DNA of 39,765 bases from Ruminococcus sp. AM22-13. GTDB taxonomy: Bacteria; Bacillota; Clostridia; Lachnospirales; Lachnospiraceae. The notes under the pieces are model-generated. The model was not told the origin of the DNA and did no database searches. It worked only from the letters and a program-made list of their open reading frames with translations. Positions 29,401 to 35,482 of the stretch are shown piece after piece. The position numbers and the translations under genes were made by a program. Position 1 is the stretch's first letter; each line of letters begins with the position of its first letter. Location of the stretch: NCBI RefSeq assembly GCF_003471165.1, contig NZ_QRIL01000034.1, positions 572 to 40,336 on the forward strand, read 5' to 3'.

Positions 29401-31239
29401 GCGGTAAATAAAATGGAAAATATGCTGGACTGGAATGAGGTACAGATTGCATATCAGATTGGAAAACAATACTTTACAATCCAGACTGCTGAAGATGGCT
29501 ATGATTATACATTTTACAATGAAGATTATCAGGAGGATGATGGAGGAATCTATGACAATCCGACAATTTATGTAGATGAAGCTGCCAGTGATATTTTGGA
29601 AGATAAAGGGTACTCATTGGAAGACGCAAAAGTAGTGGATTATGAAGAACTGATGGCAGATGTGGAAGAAGTTCAGGAAGAACAGATGCAGCGGATACAA
29701 TTAGAAAAAAACTGCCCAGCAAGTATTTTTGAAGGATTTCGCAGGGAAGAAGCAATGCAAACCTATGAAGGAATCGCAATGCAGTTTATCAGGAGTAAAG
29801 GGTATCTGACCATACAGGCAACAGAAGAAGGATATTCGTTTATTTTTTATGACTCTGATCTGCATGAAATCCAGAGTGGTGATTACGATAATCCAGACGC
29901 ATCCATTCAGGAAGCTGCTTATGAAATCCTTAAAAGTGAAAGAATGGATGACCTGGAATGTGTCAAAGTGGATTATAAAGAATTTGAAGAAATGACGATC
30001 CAGCACTCTAAGGATTTATTGCAGGAGGGGGAACTTCGTGCGACTTCTGAGATTGGAAGAAATGAACTGGCATTAAATAGCCTGAGCAGGGCAGAAGTTG
30101 AAAGAGGTGTCCTGTATCATGCACAGGCAGTATTAGAAGATATGGGAATGGAACAGGAGGTAGAGCTGCTTGCTGCAAGAGTGTATGGTTCCAGAAGCAG
30201 ACAAGACCTCTACCGGGAAGATTCTGACCTTGATGTAGTGCTTTCTTATCGTGGCAATATCCGTGAAGACAGTTTCTTCAATGAATTAAATGCTCATGGT
30301 ATAGCAATGGCAGGCATTAAGGTGGACATCAATCCTATCGCAGAAAAAAGAATCACTCTGGCAGAATATATGAAGGAAGCAGATGCTTACCTTGATCAGC
30401 AGGAGATTAAAAAGCTGGCGGTGGATTTAGATAATTTCAGCTATGAATATGACACTTACGAATATAAAGATACCGTTGAGAACAGGGAAGAACAGGTGGA
30501 GAAAATCACAGAGGACATTCTGAATAAGAAAACAGAGTGTTTAAAGGACTGGCTGGTTGAAGTATCTGAAGAATCCGATATAGACAGCGATGTTATAATT
30601 GCCCGTTCTTTACTTTCCCGTCTGGAGGACGCAGAGAGATTTTCTATCTTTGACAAACAGCCAGAGCAGGAACAGCCAGAAGCCACGATCAGTTTTTATG
30701 TCGCAGAGTGCATGGAGTTTCCGGTCATGGGAGAGTACCATAATAACCTCACTTTAGAAGAAGCCATTAAAATATATGAGAGTATCCCAGCAGAGAGACT
30801 GCATGGGATTAAAGGAATCGGATTTGATCTGCAAGATGGTGATGAAGATTATTCCGGGGAATATGGACTCATGAGTGGAGACAGGATAGACAGGGATCTG
30901 ATTGATATGATTCCACATTATAAGGAAAGCCCATTGGTACAGAAAGCAATCAATGACATGGAAAAGTATCTGAATGAGAAACATGGAAAAGTGCAGGAGG
31001 CAGAACAGACCGTGGAAGTGAAACAGAAAGTTTCAGAAACACCATTCAAGAAAGAATCCGTATCAGTAGAACCGAACCGGGAACAAAACAAAGAGCCTGC
31101 AAAGGGTGGAAAAGGGGAACTGAAAAAATCCGTGCTGCAGTCGTTAAAAGAGTTCCAGGCAAGAGCAAAAGCACAGGAGCAGAAAGAAATGGCAACTGAA
31201 AAATCCAAAGCACATAAGAAGGGGAATGTAGAATTATGA
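26422..31239 (+). CDS. ArdC-like antirestriction polyprotein with zincin, YodL/DUF3849/LPD domains and a nucleotidyltransferase domain
   Basis: A 1605-residue multidomain protein. Residues 1-130 are an ArdC_N-type ssDNA-binding domain; about 150-300 form a zincin metallopeptidase with HEVSH (His208, Glu209, His212) and a downstream EVEAESIAYIV helix supplying the likely third ligand. About 500-600 match the YodL-type fold (RFAIYQM), about 630-720 resemble DUF3849, and about 770-840 is a domain also found in the damaged gene at 31484. Two copies of a domain (YFTIQTAEDG near 1015, YLTIQATEEG near 1125) follow. Residues about 1230-1330 look like an MNT-type nucleotidyltransferase: GSRSR at 1256-1260 and DLDVV with Asp1269 and Asp1271. 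The tail is basic. ArdC proteins protect incoming DNA from restriction. Start ATG 26422 behind GGAGGG is preferred to ATG 26407. Confidence 0.87.
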   Translation: MANNIEKQLKEISERLEQGVKEIFTSERYTEYLNTMSKFHNYSFNNTLLITMQKPEATLVAGYQAWQKKFNRHVKRGEKGIQIIAPAPIREKKEIEKIDPVTKEPVIGDDGQPETEIVEMVIPRFRVTTVFDVSQTEGEPIAELEVPELTGSVQFYDTFMEALQNISPVPIRMMQIEGEAKGYYHQTEKYIAIQEDMSNLQTMKTGVHEVSHALLHDREVMDAEGVLKDQTTKEVEAESIAYIVCNHFGLDTSEYSFTYIASWCESKDMKALRASMDTIRKTSAEVIGNIETQIHELEMERPIEDASLENIEETAMQYAHRLIEAAEDASRGNFTDSQRNLIVNFAYKMDDKDEVLGLVNRMMTAIRRPGSEYTRSLMNETQAQIDNFPDGVIGFTEMHEAGIRLEHMYPLEKNRAVELYREGAEVFLLHGNPDNPEQAGQILAETENAILGHDGIFGITEAEWEVHKEREAAAARQEKLEQDSAEKIDETLLLHGESRRFAIYQMDSGDEHTYQFMGIESAKSLGYTIDGKDYRMVYAAPWMPTITLDNIFERFNIDRPEDFRGHSLSVSDVIVINRGAEITAYYVDSFGFQKLPEFVQQRMNILEHNSVRAYPPVYKGTLEQAMGERDVDAYLDSRKLNLDCKKAIEEAIRENFDGLHLKQDAAKEVVERFGEERMNFVMANTIRELSHDGRFSRQNKDWAEHIEVPENVSQGRNLNLDYVIESHPAVLDGFIDMARAEIRMQRIEQAIGENEVTITAETRGYEAEGHNGTWHTVDEKEYAGEKFFLMEHDEFGSDVAGIIVAENGQLVAEDLWNGFDAGALEAVSEYLQENGTTLYDLTEFPKDSVVTLRSGQTLTIEEIQAVQKDTWEETMAGKNESGTDVRFNFHAVSEVQLPEGIKLKMPEIHYVDNFYVMEDVNAEGVVKVNRYESLDEAMQEYLRLPNHQEKVLGIQNTETMQESMDFIRCENGIDQLTHAYEQIGGWLNPEIYEAVNKMENMLDWNEVQIAYQIGKQYFTIQTAEDGYDYTFYNEDYQEDDGGIYDNPTIYVDEAASDILEDKGYSLEDAKVVDYEELMADVEEVQEEQMQRIQLEKNCPASIFEGFRREEAMQTYEGIAMQFIRSKGYLTIQATEEGYSFIFYDSDLHEIQSGDYDNPDASIQEAAYEILKSERMDDLECVKVDYKEFEEMTIQHSKDLLQEGELRATSEIGRNELALNSLSRAEVERGVLYHAQAVLEDMGMEQEVELLAARVYGSRSRQDLYREDSDLDVVLSYRGNIREDSFFNELNAHGIAMAGIKVDINPIAEKRITLAEYMKEADAYLDQQEIKKLAVDLDNFSYEYDTYEYKDTVENREEQVEKITEDILNKKTECLKDWLVEVSEESDIDSDVIIARSLLSRLEDAERFSIFDKQPEQEQPEATISFYVAECMEFPVMGEYHNNLTLEEAIKIYESIPAERLHGIKGIGFDLQDGDEDYSGEYGLMSGDRIDRDLIDMIPHYKESPLVQKAINDMEKYLNEKHGKVQEAEQTVEVKQKVSETPFKKESVSVEPNREQNKEPAKGGKGELKKSVLQSLKEFQARAKAQEQKEMATEKSKAHKKGNVEL

Positions 31240-31487
31240 TGAATCTGGCAATGAACTTTGATACAGATGAATGCTTAGTGACCGCAATGTTTGATAAAGG
31301 CAACCGAAATGATACGATGGAAGCTATCGACAATATCATTCCATTTCTGAAGGGGGATGCGGATATGATCGGGCTGGTCTGCAATACCATAAGAAAGCTG
31401 TTCTGCATGAGTGATGAAGGCTATGAGATTTTTCTTATGGATCTGGAAGATTATAAAACGGAATTGGAAGAGGAGGACGAGGAATGA
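31236..31487 (+). CDS. Transposon-transfer assisting (TTRAP) family protein
   Basis: An 83-residue acidic helical protein. The opening MNFDTDECLVTAMFDKGNR, the central IDNIIPFLKG and the FCMSDEGYEIF segment match the TTRAP family of small proteins reported to accompany conjugative transposons. Their biochemical role is unknown. Its ATG overlaps the stop of the ArdC-like gene (ATGA), and its end overlaps the following start by 4 bases, so all three are probably translationally coupled. Two adjacent ATG codons (31236, 31239) are possible starts. Confidence 0.8.
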   Translation: MMNLAMNFDTDECLVTAMFDKGNRNDTMEAIDNIIPFLKGDADMIGLVCNTIRKLFCMSDEGYEIFLMDLEDYKTELEEEDEE

Positions 31488-32407
31488 GAACAAGTCAGTG
31501 TGCAGTATATCAGGTAAAAGAAACACCAGAGTATCGTGATGTTCGTTTCCGTTCTTATGAAAAGCTGAGAAGCGAAGGAAAGAGCGTCAGCATTGAGAAC
31601 TATCAGCAGGTGTACATTGGAAGAATCCAGCCGGGGGAAACTCCGGCGGATATAAAAATACGCCTGTAGAAACAGCGACCGAAGAACTTCAAAGGTCATT
31701 CCATCGGATGTAGCGATGTTCTGGTAATCACGGATGAGGGAAAAACCACAGCCTACTATATTAATAAAGACGGATTCATTATCATTCCAGAATTTCTCAC
31801 AATCAAAAGTTCCGCTGATACCAGACTTTCCATTGATACAACAGGATATGAAATCGAAGGAAAGAAAGGAACATGGCTTGCCCAAGATTATATTTTGATG
31901 AATGAGAAGAAATGGTTCCTAATGGAACATGAAGAGTATGGGACAAGAGCCGTCTATGTGATTCTCAGTGAAGATGGAGCAGTAGTTATGAATGACTGTT
32001 ACAATGGCTTTGATGAAGAAGCAAGACGGAACATTCAGAACTTTATGCAGCAACAGGCAGCAAAAGAACAGGAACAGCAAAGACAACAGCAGGTGCAATC
32101 ACAAAAGCAACCGAATCAGACGCAGCAGTCACTAGAACAGCAGAAAAAGAAACCAGAGCTGGCAAACTGGCAGAAGGTCATGGACAATGGAGAATATCTT
32201 CGCAGTGCGGAGATGGCAGAAGAAGCCAATTACAATATGATTGATGGACTGATGAACAATATGCCAAAGAAAAAAGATAAAAATGCTCCTCGGAGATCAG
32301 TATTGAAACGACTTCGCAAGCATCAGCAAAAGATAGCCAGTCAGGGGAAGGGACAACCACAGCAACAGAAGGCAGTGGAAGAAGAGATGGAAAGGAAGAA
32401 GAAGTAA
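31484..32407 (+). pseudogene. YodL/DUF4316-type accessory protein gene interrupted by an in-frame TAG
   Basis: The ATG at 31484 opens MRTSQCAVYQVKETPEYRDV and runs 61 codons to TAG at 31667-31669. The same frame then stays open without another stop through KNFKGHSIGCSDVLVI, TTAYYINKDGFIIIPEF and a Gln-rich region to TAA at 32405-32407, a total of 308 codons. The part after the stop is clearly the continuation of the family: it parallels the YodL-type segment of the upstream ArdC-like protein. A recent nonsense mutation is the simplest reading (one base change from GAG, CAG or AAG). TTG at 31895 or ATG at 31901 could restart translation of the C-terminal 170 residues, but neither has a convincing SD. 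Readthrough or a sequencing error are alternatives. Confidence 0.8.
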
Positions 32408-32417
32408 TTTTTCATGG

Positions 32418-32447
32418 AGACCCGTCAATATGGCGGGTTTTCTTTTT
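32418..32447 (+). terminator. Rho-independent terminator at the end of the ICE accessory operon
   Basis: CCCGTC (32421-32426) pairs with GGCGGG (32432-32437) around a 5-base loop, with flanking AGA/TTT pairs extending the stem, followed by TTTTCTTTTT. It starts 11 bases after the stop of the interrupted YodL-type gene. The stem sequence resembles that of the hairpin at 26373-26400. Confidence 0.85.
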
Positions 32448-32625
32448 GAGCTACTTTATAAAATAGAAAATTTATGATAAGCTGTTAAGTAATTAGTAGA
32501 TATAGTAAAAATGGGGGATGTTAAATGAGAGAATATATATGAAAGGTTGGGTATGTAGTACAGGAGTAGCCCTGAAATTTCGAGAGCATGAAAAAATATC
32601 ATGTTATGTCAGAGAGGAAGCACTT

Positions 32626-33261
32626 ATGAAAAAAATAAAGGAAATTATGTTTTTAGTATTAGTGTTTACATTGCTCGTTATAGGTTTTTCTCCAATATCA
32701 GAAGCTGCAAATATAGAAGGAAAACAGGAACAAGCAACAATACAAAAGAAGAATGTTGAGGAGCAGGAGACTGAAGAAGTAGTTGGGGCATCCGAAGGGA
32801 AAACTATAATAGAAAACGAGAAAGAACAGGATCTTATATCAACTCAAAGTATGACTTCTGCAATGGAAAATGAGTGTACAGAAGGTGTATCTTTTTCAAT
32901 GATAATTGATTTACTTAGTAATTTTAGTGATACAATACAAAATTTATGGTGGCTTGTTACACTAGGGGTTTTGATTTTGGTACTTATGACATCTCTTTTT
33001 TTAATACGAAAAAAAGCAAATAAGTATACCGATGAACAGATTAAGAAATTGATTCATGACGGAAAATATATTCCGGGCATTTTTGTGGAACTTAATAATA
33101 GTAAAGAAGTATTACGATATTTTGTATATGGTAAGAAGTGGAGAAAGAGGCTGATTAAAAACTTTAACTATGTATATGATAATTCATATGGAGAGATTTT
33201 AAAAAAAGCCTGTGACAATCAAAATGTGTGTTTTCATCAGTTGGCGCATTTGACATTGTGA
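32626..33261 (+). CDS. Secreted or membrane hypothetical protein, C-terminus created by a junction
   Basis: I do not recognise the family. The 211-residue protein begins MKKIKEIMFLVLVFTLLVIG, a signal peptide or anchor ending near SEAAN. It has a Glu/Gln-rich segment, a second membrane segment (about residues 108-128, WWLVTLGVLILVLMTSLF), and a basic cytoplasmic part with YTDEQIKKLIHDGKYIPG. The last ~9 residues are encoded by DNA that belongs, in another frame, to an ABC-2 permease gene, so the natural C-terminus is lost or altered by a junction near 33228-33240. ATG 32626 is chosen because GAGAGGAAG lies just upstream; the frame is open to 32518. The A/T-rich stretch 32450-32520 may hold its promoter, but no convincing hexamer pair was found. 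Confidence 0.6.
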   Translation: MKKIKEIMFLVLVFTLLVIGFSPISEAANIEGKQEQATIQKKNVEEQETEEVVGASEGKTIIENEKEQDLISTQSMTSAMENECTEGVSFSMIIDLLSNFSDTIQNLWWLVTLGVLILVLMTSLFLIRKKANKYTDEQIKKLIHDGKYIPGIFVELNNSKEVLRYFVYGKKWRKRLIKNFNYVYDNSYGEILKKACDNQNVCFHQLAHLTL

Positions 33262-33551
33262 CCGCCGCTATTGCAGGAGTATTCTTATTTGCACTCTATA
33301 CTGTGTTCCAGATTCCGGGATATTACAAGTACGGTTCAATCAAAGGACGGGTATTTATGTATATTCCAGTGGCCGGTTTTTTGGTGACTTTACTTCTTCT
33401 CTCTAAAATGCCAGCTATCGGGAACTCAATTATTTCAGTCGTTGAATCTTCTCCGATACTTCTCGTTTTGCTTGCGGTTTTTGCTATTGTCGTGATGTAT
33501 GCGGTTTCAATCTTCTTGTCCATTCGGGTTATGAAGAATAAGGAAATGTGA
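33228..33551 (+). pseudogene. ABC-2 type transporter permease, 3' fragment
   Basis: The frame encodes the C-terminal ~105 residues of an ABC-2 permease (ABC2_membrane_5-like). It holds three membrane segments, the cytoplasmic IPGYYKYGSIKGRVFMYIPV stretch between the first two, and a terminal VSIFLSIRVMKNKEM typical of these proteins. The 5' half, including earlier membrane segments, is absent and the sequence upstream belongs to an unrelated hypothetical gene, so the gene was cut at about 33230-33240. The formal GTG at 33228 is unlikely to be a real start. The fragment is followed closely by a small gene that was probably its operon partner. Confidence 0.75.
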
Positions 33552-33560
33552 GGTGATTGT

Positions 33561-33683
33561 ATGGATTTCACAATTTTGGCAGTTGTGCTTTTGATTGGTG
33601 TTGGCGTTCCTATCCGCAATAAACTCATACGGAAATATCGGGATAAAAAGAAACAAGAAGATAATAAGGATAAGCTAAAATAA
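33561..33683 (+). CDS. Small membrane peptide (40 residues), hypothetical
   Basis: The frame starts with ATG behind GTGAGGTGATTGT and encodes MDFTILAVVLLIGVGVPIRN followed by a Lys-rich tail to TAA. One membrane segment with a positively charged cytoplasmic end. It begins 9 bases after the permease fragment and ends just before a terminator, so it is the last gene of that operon. I do not recognise a family; a small accessory subunit of the transporter is possible, and short reading frames of this kind can also be chance. Confidence 0.5.
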   Translation: MDFTILAVVLLIGVGVPIRNKLIRKYRDKKKQEDNKDKLK

Positions 33684-33691
33684 TATATAAA

Positions 33692-33738
33692 CAGCACTGG
33701 GAGGAATATGAAAATATCTTCTTTGGTGCTGCTTTTTA
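33692..33738 (+). terminator. Rho-independent terminator after the permease operon
   Basis: CAGCAC (from 33692) pairs with GTGCTG (to 33731) with further partial pairing of GGAATAT with ATATCTTC inside, followed by CTTTTT. It lies 9 bases after the small peptide gene. Confidence 0.7.
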
Positions 33739-33778
33739 ATAGAGCTATATTTTGCTGATAGATTTTTTGAAAAAATCC

Positions 33779-33817
33779 GTCCGCTGTAACATTTCACGGA
33801 CATTTGCCTGTTATACT
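33779..33817 (+). promoter_or_regulatory. Promoter and possible operator of the response regulator gene
   Basis: TATACT (33812-33817) preceded by TGT forms an extended -10; the -35 region is weak (ACATTT). Overlapping the -35 area is an inverted repeat GTCCG (33779-33783) / CGGAC (33797-33801), a candidate site for an activator such as the regulator itself. The gene's SD (AGGAAGTGAGG) follows. Confidence 0.45.
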
Positions 33818-33845
33818 ATCTGCAAAAAGCAAAGGAAGTGAGGAT

Positions 33846-34130
33846 ATGAAGCAGATTTTAATTGTCGAGGACGACAGTTTTTTGAATAAGATGTTAGACT
33901 ATAACCTGACCGCAGACGGCTACGGCGTGACTTCTGCACTAAATGCCAGAACCGCAGCCGACGCCATCCGCCAGCGGGAATTTGATCTGGTACTGCTGGA
34001 CATCAACCTGCCGGACGGCAACGGTTTTGAGCTGTGCAAGCTGATAAAGCCCCAGCACCCGGACACCATCGTAATATTCCTGACCGCCAAATTTGACAAA
34101 AATGGAAGAATCAGTTCCGTTTTGCAGTGA
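33846..34130 (+). pseudogene. OmpR-type response regulator, truncated inside the receiver domain
   Basis: The frame encodes the first ~82 residues of a receiver domain: acidic pair Asp9-Asp10 in VEDD, phosphorylatable Asp52 in LLDINLPDG, and Thr80 in FLTAK. The conserved Lys, the last helices and the whole DNA-binding domain are missing. After FLTAK the sequence changes into 12 unrelated codons and a TGA at 34128-34130. A winged-helix gene lies nearby but on the opposite strand and is a separate family, so it is not the missing half. The promoter and SD are intact, so a truncated protein may be made. The break near 34090 marks another mosaic junction. The GC content of this piece is clearly higher than that of the ICE genes. 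Confidence 0.78.
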
Positions 34131-34280
34131 TATACGGACGGTTTCAAAAAATGCCAAACTTTCCGGCAATTATTTTTCCCCTTACTACCTACTACGGGAA
34201 AAAAGAAAATTTAGGCAATGTTTTCCAAAAGTATTTGAATTATTTTATTGCGGTGCAAAATCCGGCTTGGTTTTGGGCGC

Positions 34281-34313
34281 AAAAAAACAGGAAACCTTTT
34301 CTTGATTTCCTGT
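34281..34313 (-). terminator. Rho-independent terminator of the minus-strand regulator operon
   Basis: ACAGGAAA (34287-34294) and TTTCCTGT (34306-34313) form a perfect 8-bp stem. Read on the - strand it is followed by a run of seven T (34287-34281). It lies 38 bases beyond the stop of the winged-helix gene. Confidence 0.8.
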
Positions 34314-34350
34314 CTTTGGCTGCCGCTGATGGGCGGCGGTTATTCTGTTA

Positions 34351-34779
34351 TCATTCCCCGGAAGCAAACTTGTAGCCCACGCCTAAAACGGTCTTTATGT
34401 AAGTGGGCTTGCCGCTGTCCGGCTCTATCTTTTTCCGTAGATTGCATATCACATTTGCCACGTTTGACTGGCAGCTTTCGCTTTCCAGGCTCCACACGGC
34501 TTCAAAGATTTGCGCCTTTGTGAATACCCTCCCCGGACTGGTGGCAAGGCAGCAGAGTGCGCCGTACTCTAAACGTGTGAGGGGAATGTCTGTGCCGTTT
34601 TTTAATACCCGGCGTTGGTGCAATTTTATTTCCAATCCCGGAAAAGTAAGTACGGGGGAGTGGGGCGGCTGCATGGCTTCCAGCGGTATCATATCAGCAA
34701 GGGCGGCTATGGCTTTCTCAACCGCTTTTTCTTCTGTGTCGTTAAATATAAGCATGACTATTTTTGCGACAAATCTCAC
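34351..34779 (-). CDS. Winged-helix (OmpR-type DNA-binding) regulator without a normal receiver
   Basis: A 142-residue protein. Residues about 40-142 form a Trans_reg_C winged helix (LTFPGLEIKLHQRRVLKNG, LTRLEYGALCCLATSPGRVF, VICNLRKKIEPDSG, YIKTVLGVGYKF). The first ~38 residues (NDTEEKAVEKAIAAL) resemble a helical remnant rather than a receiver domain, and there is no phosphorylation site. Stand-alone winged-helix proteins of this size occur in Clostridial ICEs next to HTH_16 and sigma genes, as here. Start GTG at 34779 lies directly on an AGGAGG, an unusually tight spacing; ATG at 34755 is an alternative. The stop of HTH_16 lies 6 bases upstream, so the genes form an operon. Confidence 0.75.
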   Translation of the reverse strand: MRFVAKIVMLIFNDTEEKAVEKAIAALADMIPLEAMQPPHSPVLTFPGLEIKLHQRRVLKNGTDIPLTRLEYGALCCLATSPGRVFTKAQIFEAVWSLESESCQSNVANVICNLRKKIEPDSGKPTYIKTVLGVGYKFASGE

Positions 34780-34785
34780 CTCCTG

Positions 34786-34998
34786 TTAGGTAGGCTGTCC
34801 GTCAAAGCGGAACTGGAACAGGGCAGCGATAAGCCGCCGTTTAATGTTGTCCTCTGTGTCCTTGTTGACCTGTCCGTTTTCAAGGGAAGCAAGCCGGATT
34901 CGCTTGCTGTAATGCCGCAAAACCTCGTCAATGGCTTCCGGCTCTCCGCTGGTCGCCCGGACAATGGTTTCATACGGTACAAGTTTAGGATTCCTCAT
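34786..34998 (-). CDS. HTH_16 family conjugative-element regulator (Tn916 Orf8-like)
   Basis: A 70-residue helix-turn-helix protein. VPYETIVRATSGEPEAIDEVLRHY and the ending DNIKRRLIAALFQFRFD are typical of the HTH_16 family in Tn916/Tn1549 relatives. It is encoded immediately after the sigma-like gene with a 14-base overlap and shares the operon. Proteins of this family partner with the sigma-like protein in controlling element excision and transfer genes. The SD for ATG 34998 (GGAGGTGC) lies within the sigma-like gene. Confidence 0.88.
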   Translation of the reverse strand: MRNPKLVPYETIVRATSGEPEAIDEVLRHYSKRIRLASLENGQVNKDTEDNIKRRLIAALFQFRFDGQPT

Positions 34999-35428
34999 GG
35001 AAAAGCACCTCCATTTCTTCATGCAGCATTTGCAAGGCACTGTGTATGTGATGCCACGCCGTACTCCGGCAGCGTCCGTACAGTTCCCCGATTTCCTGCT
35101 GTGTGTAACGCCCGAAAAAATAAAGGTAAATGATTTCCCTCTTTTTCTCTGGCAGAGAGGACAGGGCTTCGGCAAGATTTCCATTTGTGAGGATAACCCT
35201 CTGACCGCATATCGTAACAGGGTATTGCTTGTAAGGGTCTATGAAATATGTGTCTGACGTACAAAATGGATAAAACTTTTCTTCTGTGAGATATTCAAAG
35301 GATATTTCCCTTTGCCGCCGTTTATCCCTGTCACGCCATGCGTTGATTGCTGCATAGTGTATGACAACTCTGCAAAAGGCATTAAAGGTGTACTCGATAT
35401 GCTCCTTATATGCTTCTGTGCAAGGCAT
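34985..35428 (-). CDS. Sigma-70 family (ECF-like) RNA polymerase sigma factor of conjugative elements
   Basis: A 147-residue sigma-like protein (Tn916 Orf7-like). Region 2 is in the N-terminal half (YTFNAFCRVVIHYAAINAWRD), and region 4 is a helix-turn-helix at about 100-140 (LPEKKREIIYLYFFGRYTQQ, EIGELYGRCRSTAWHHI). It is expected to direct transcription of element genes together with the HTH_16 protein. Start ATG at 35428 is chosen because AAAGGGGGAAC lies 7 bases upstream; the frame is open to 35479 without an SD. The gene follows BlaR1 on the same strand after about 55 bases. The trio's GC content is well above that of its neighbours. Confidence 0.85.
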   Translation of the reverse strand: MPCTEAYKEHIEYTFNAFCRVVIHYAAINAWRDRDKRRQREISFEYLTEEKFYPFCTSDTYFIDPYKQYPVTICGQRVILTNGNLAEALSSLPEKKREIIYLYFFGRYTQQEIGELYGRCRSTAWHHIHSALQMLHEEMEVLFHEES

Positions 35429-35482
35429 AAATAGTTCCCCCTTTCTCCCACATAATACGGCGTATGGTTTATAAGACACTTG

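Noticed and set aside
32518..32625. N-terminal extension of the hypothetical secreted protein from 32518
   Set aside because: The extension would place 36 polar residues before an obvious signal peptide; the ATG at 32626 has the better SD.
34168..34205. TTTTTCCC / GGGAAAAA inverted repeat near the truncated response regulator, considered as a terminator or element end
   Set aside because: No T-run in either direction and no matching copy elsewhere in the window.
34403..35257. Three + strand frames of 108-172 codons opposite the sigma/HTH_16/winged-helix genes
   Set aside because: They are GC-rich shadows; the - strand frames have clear families, tight spacing and SD sequences.
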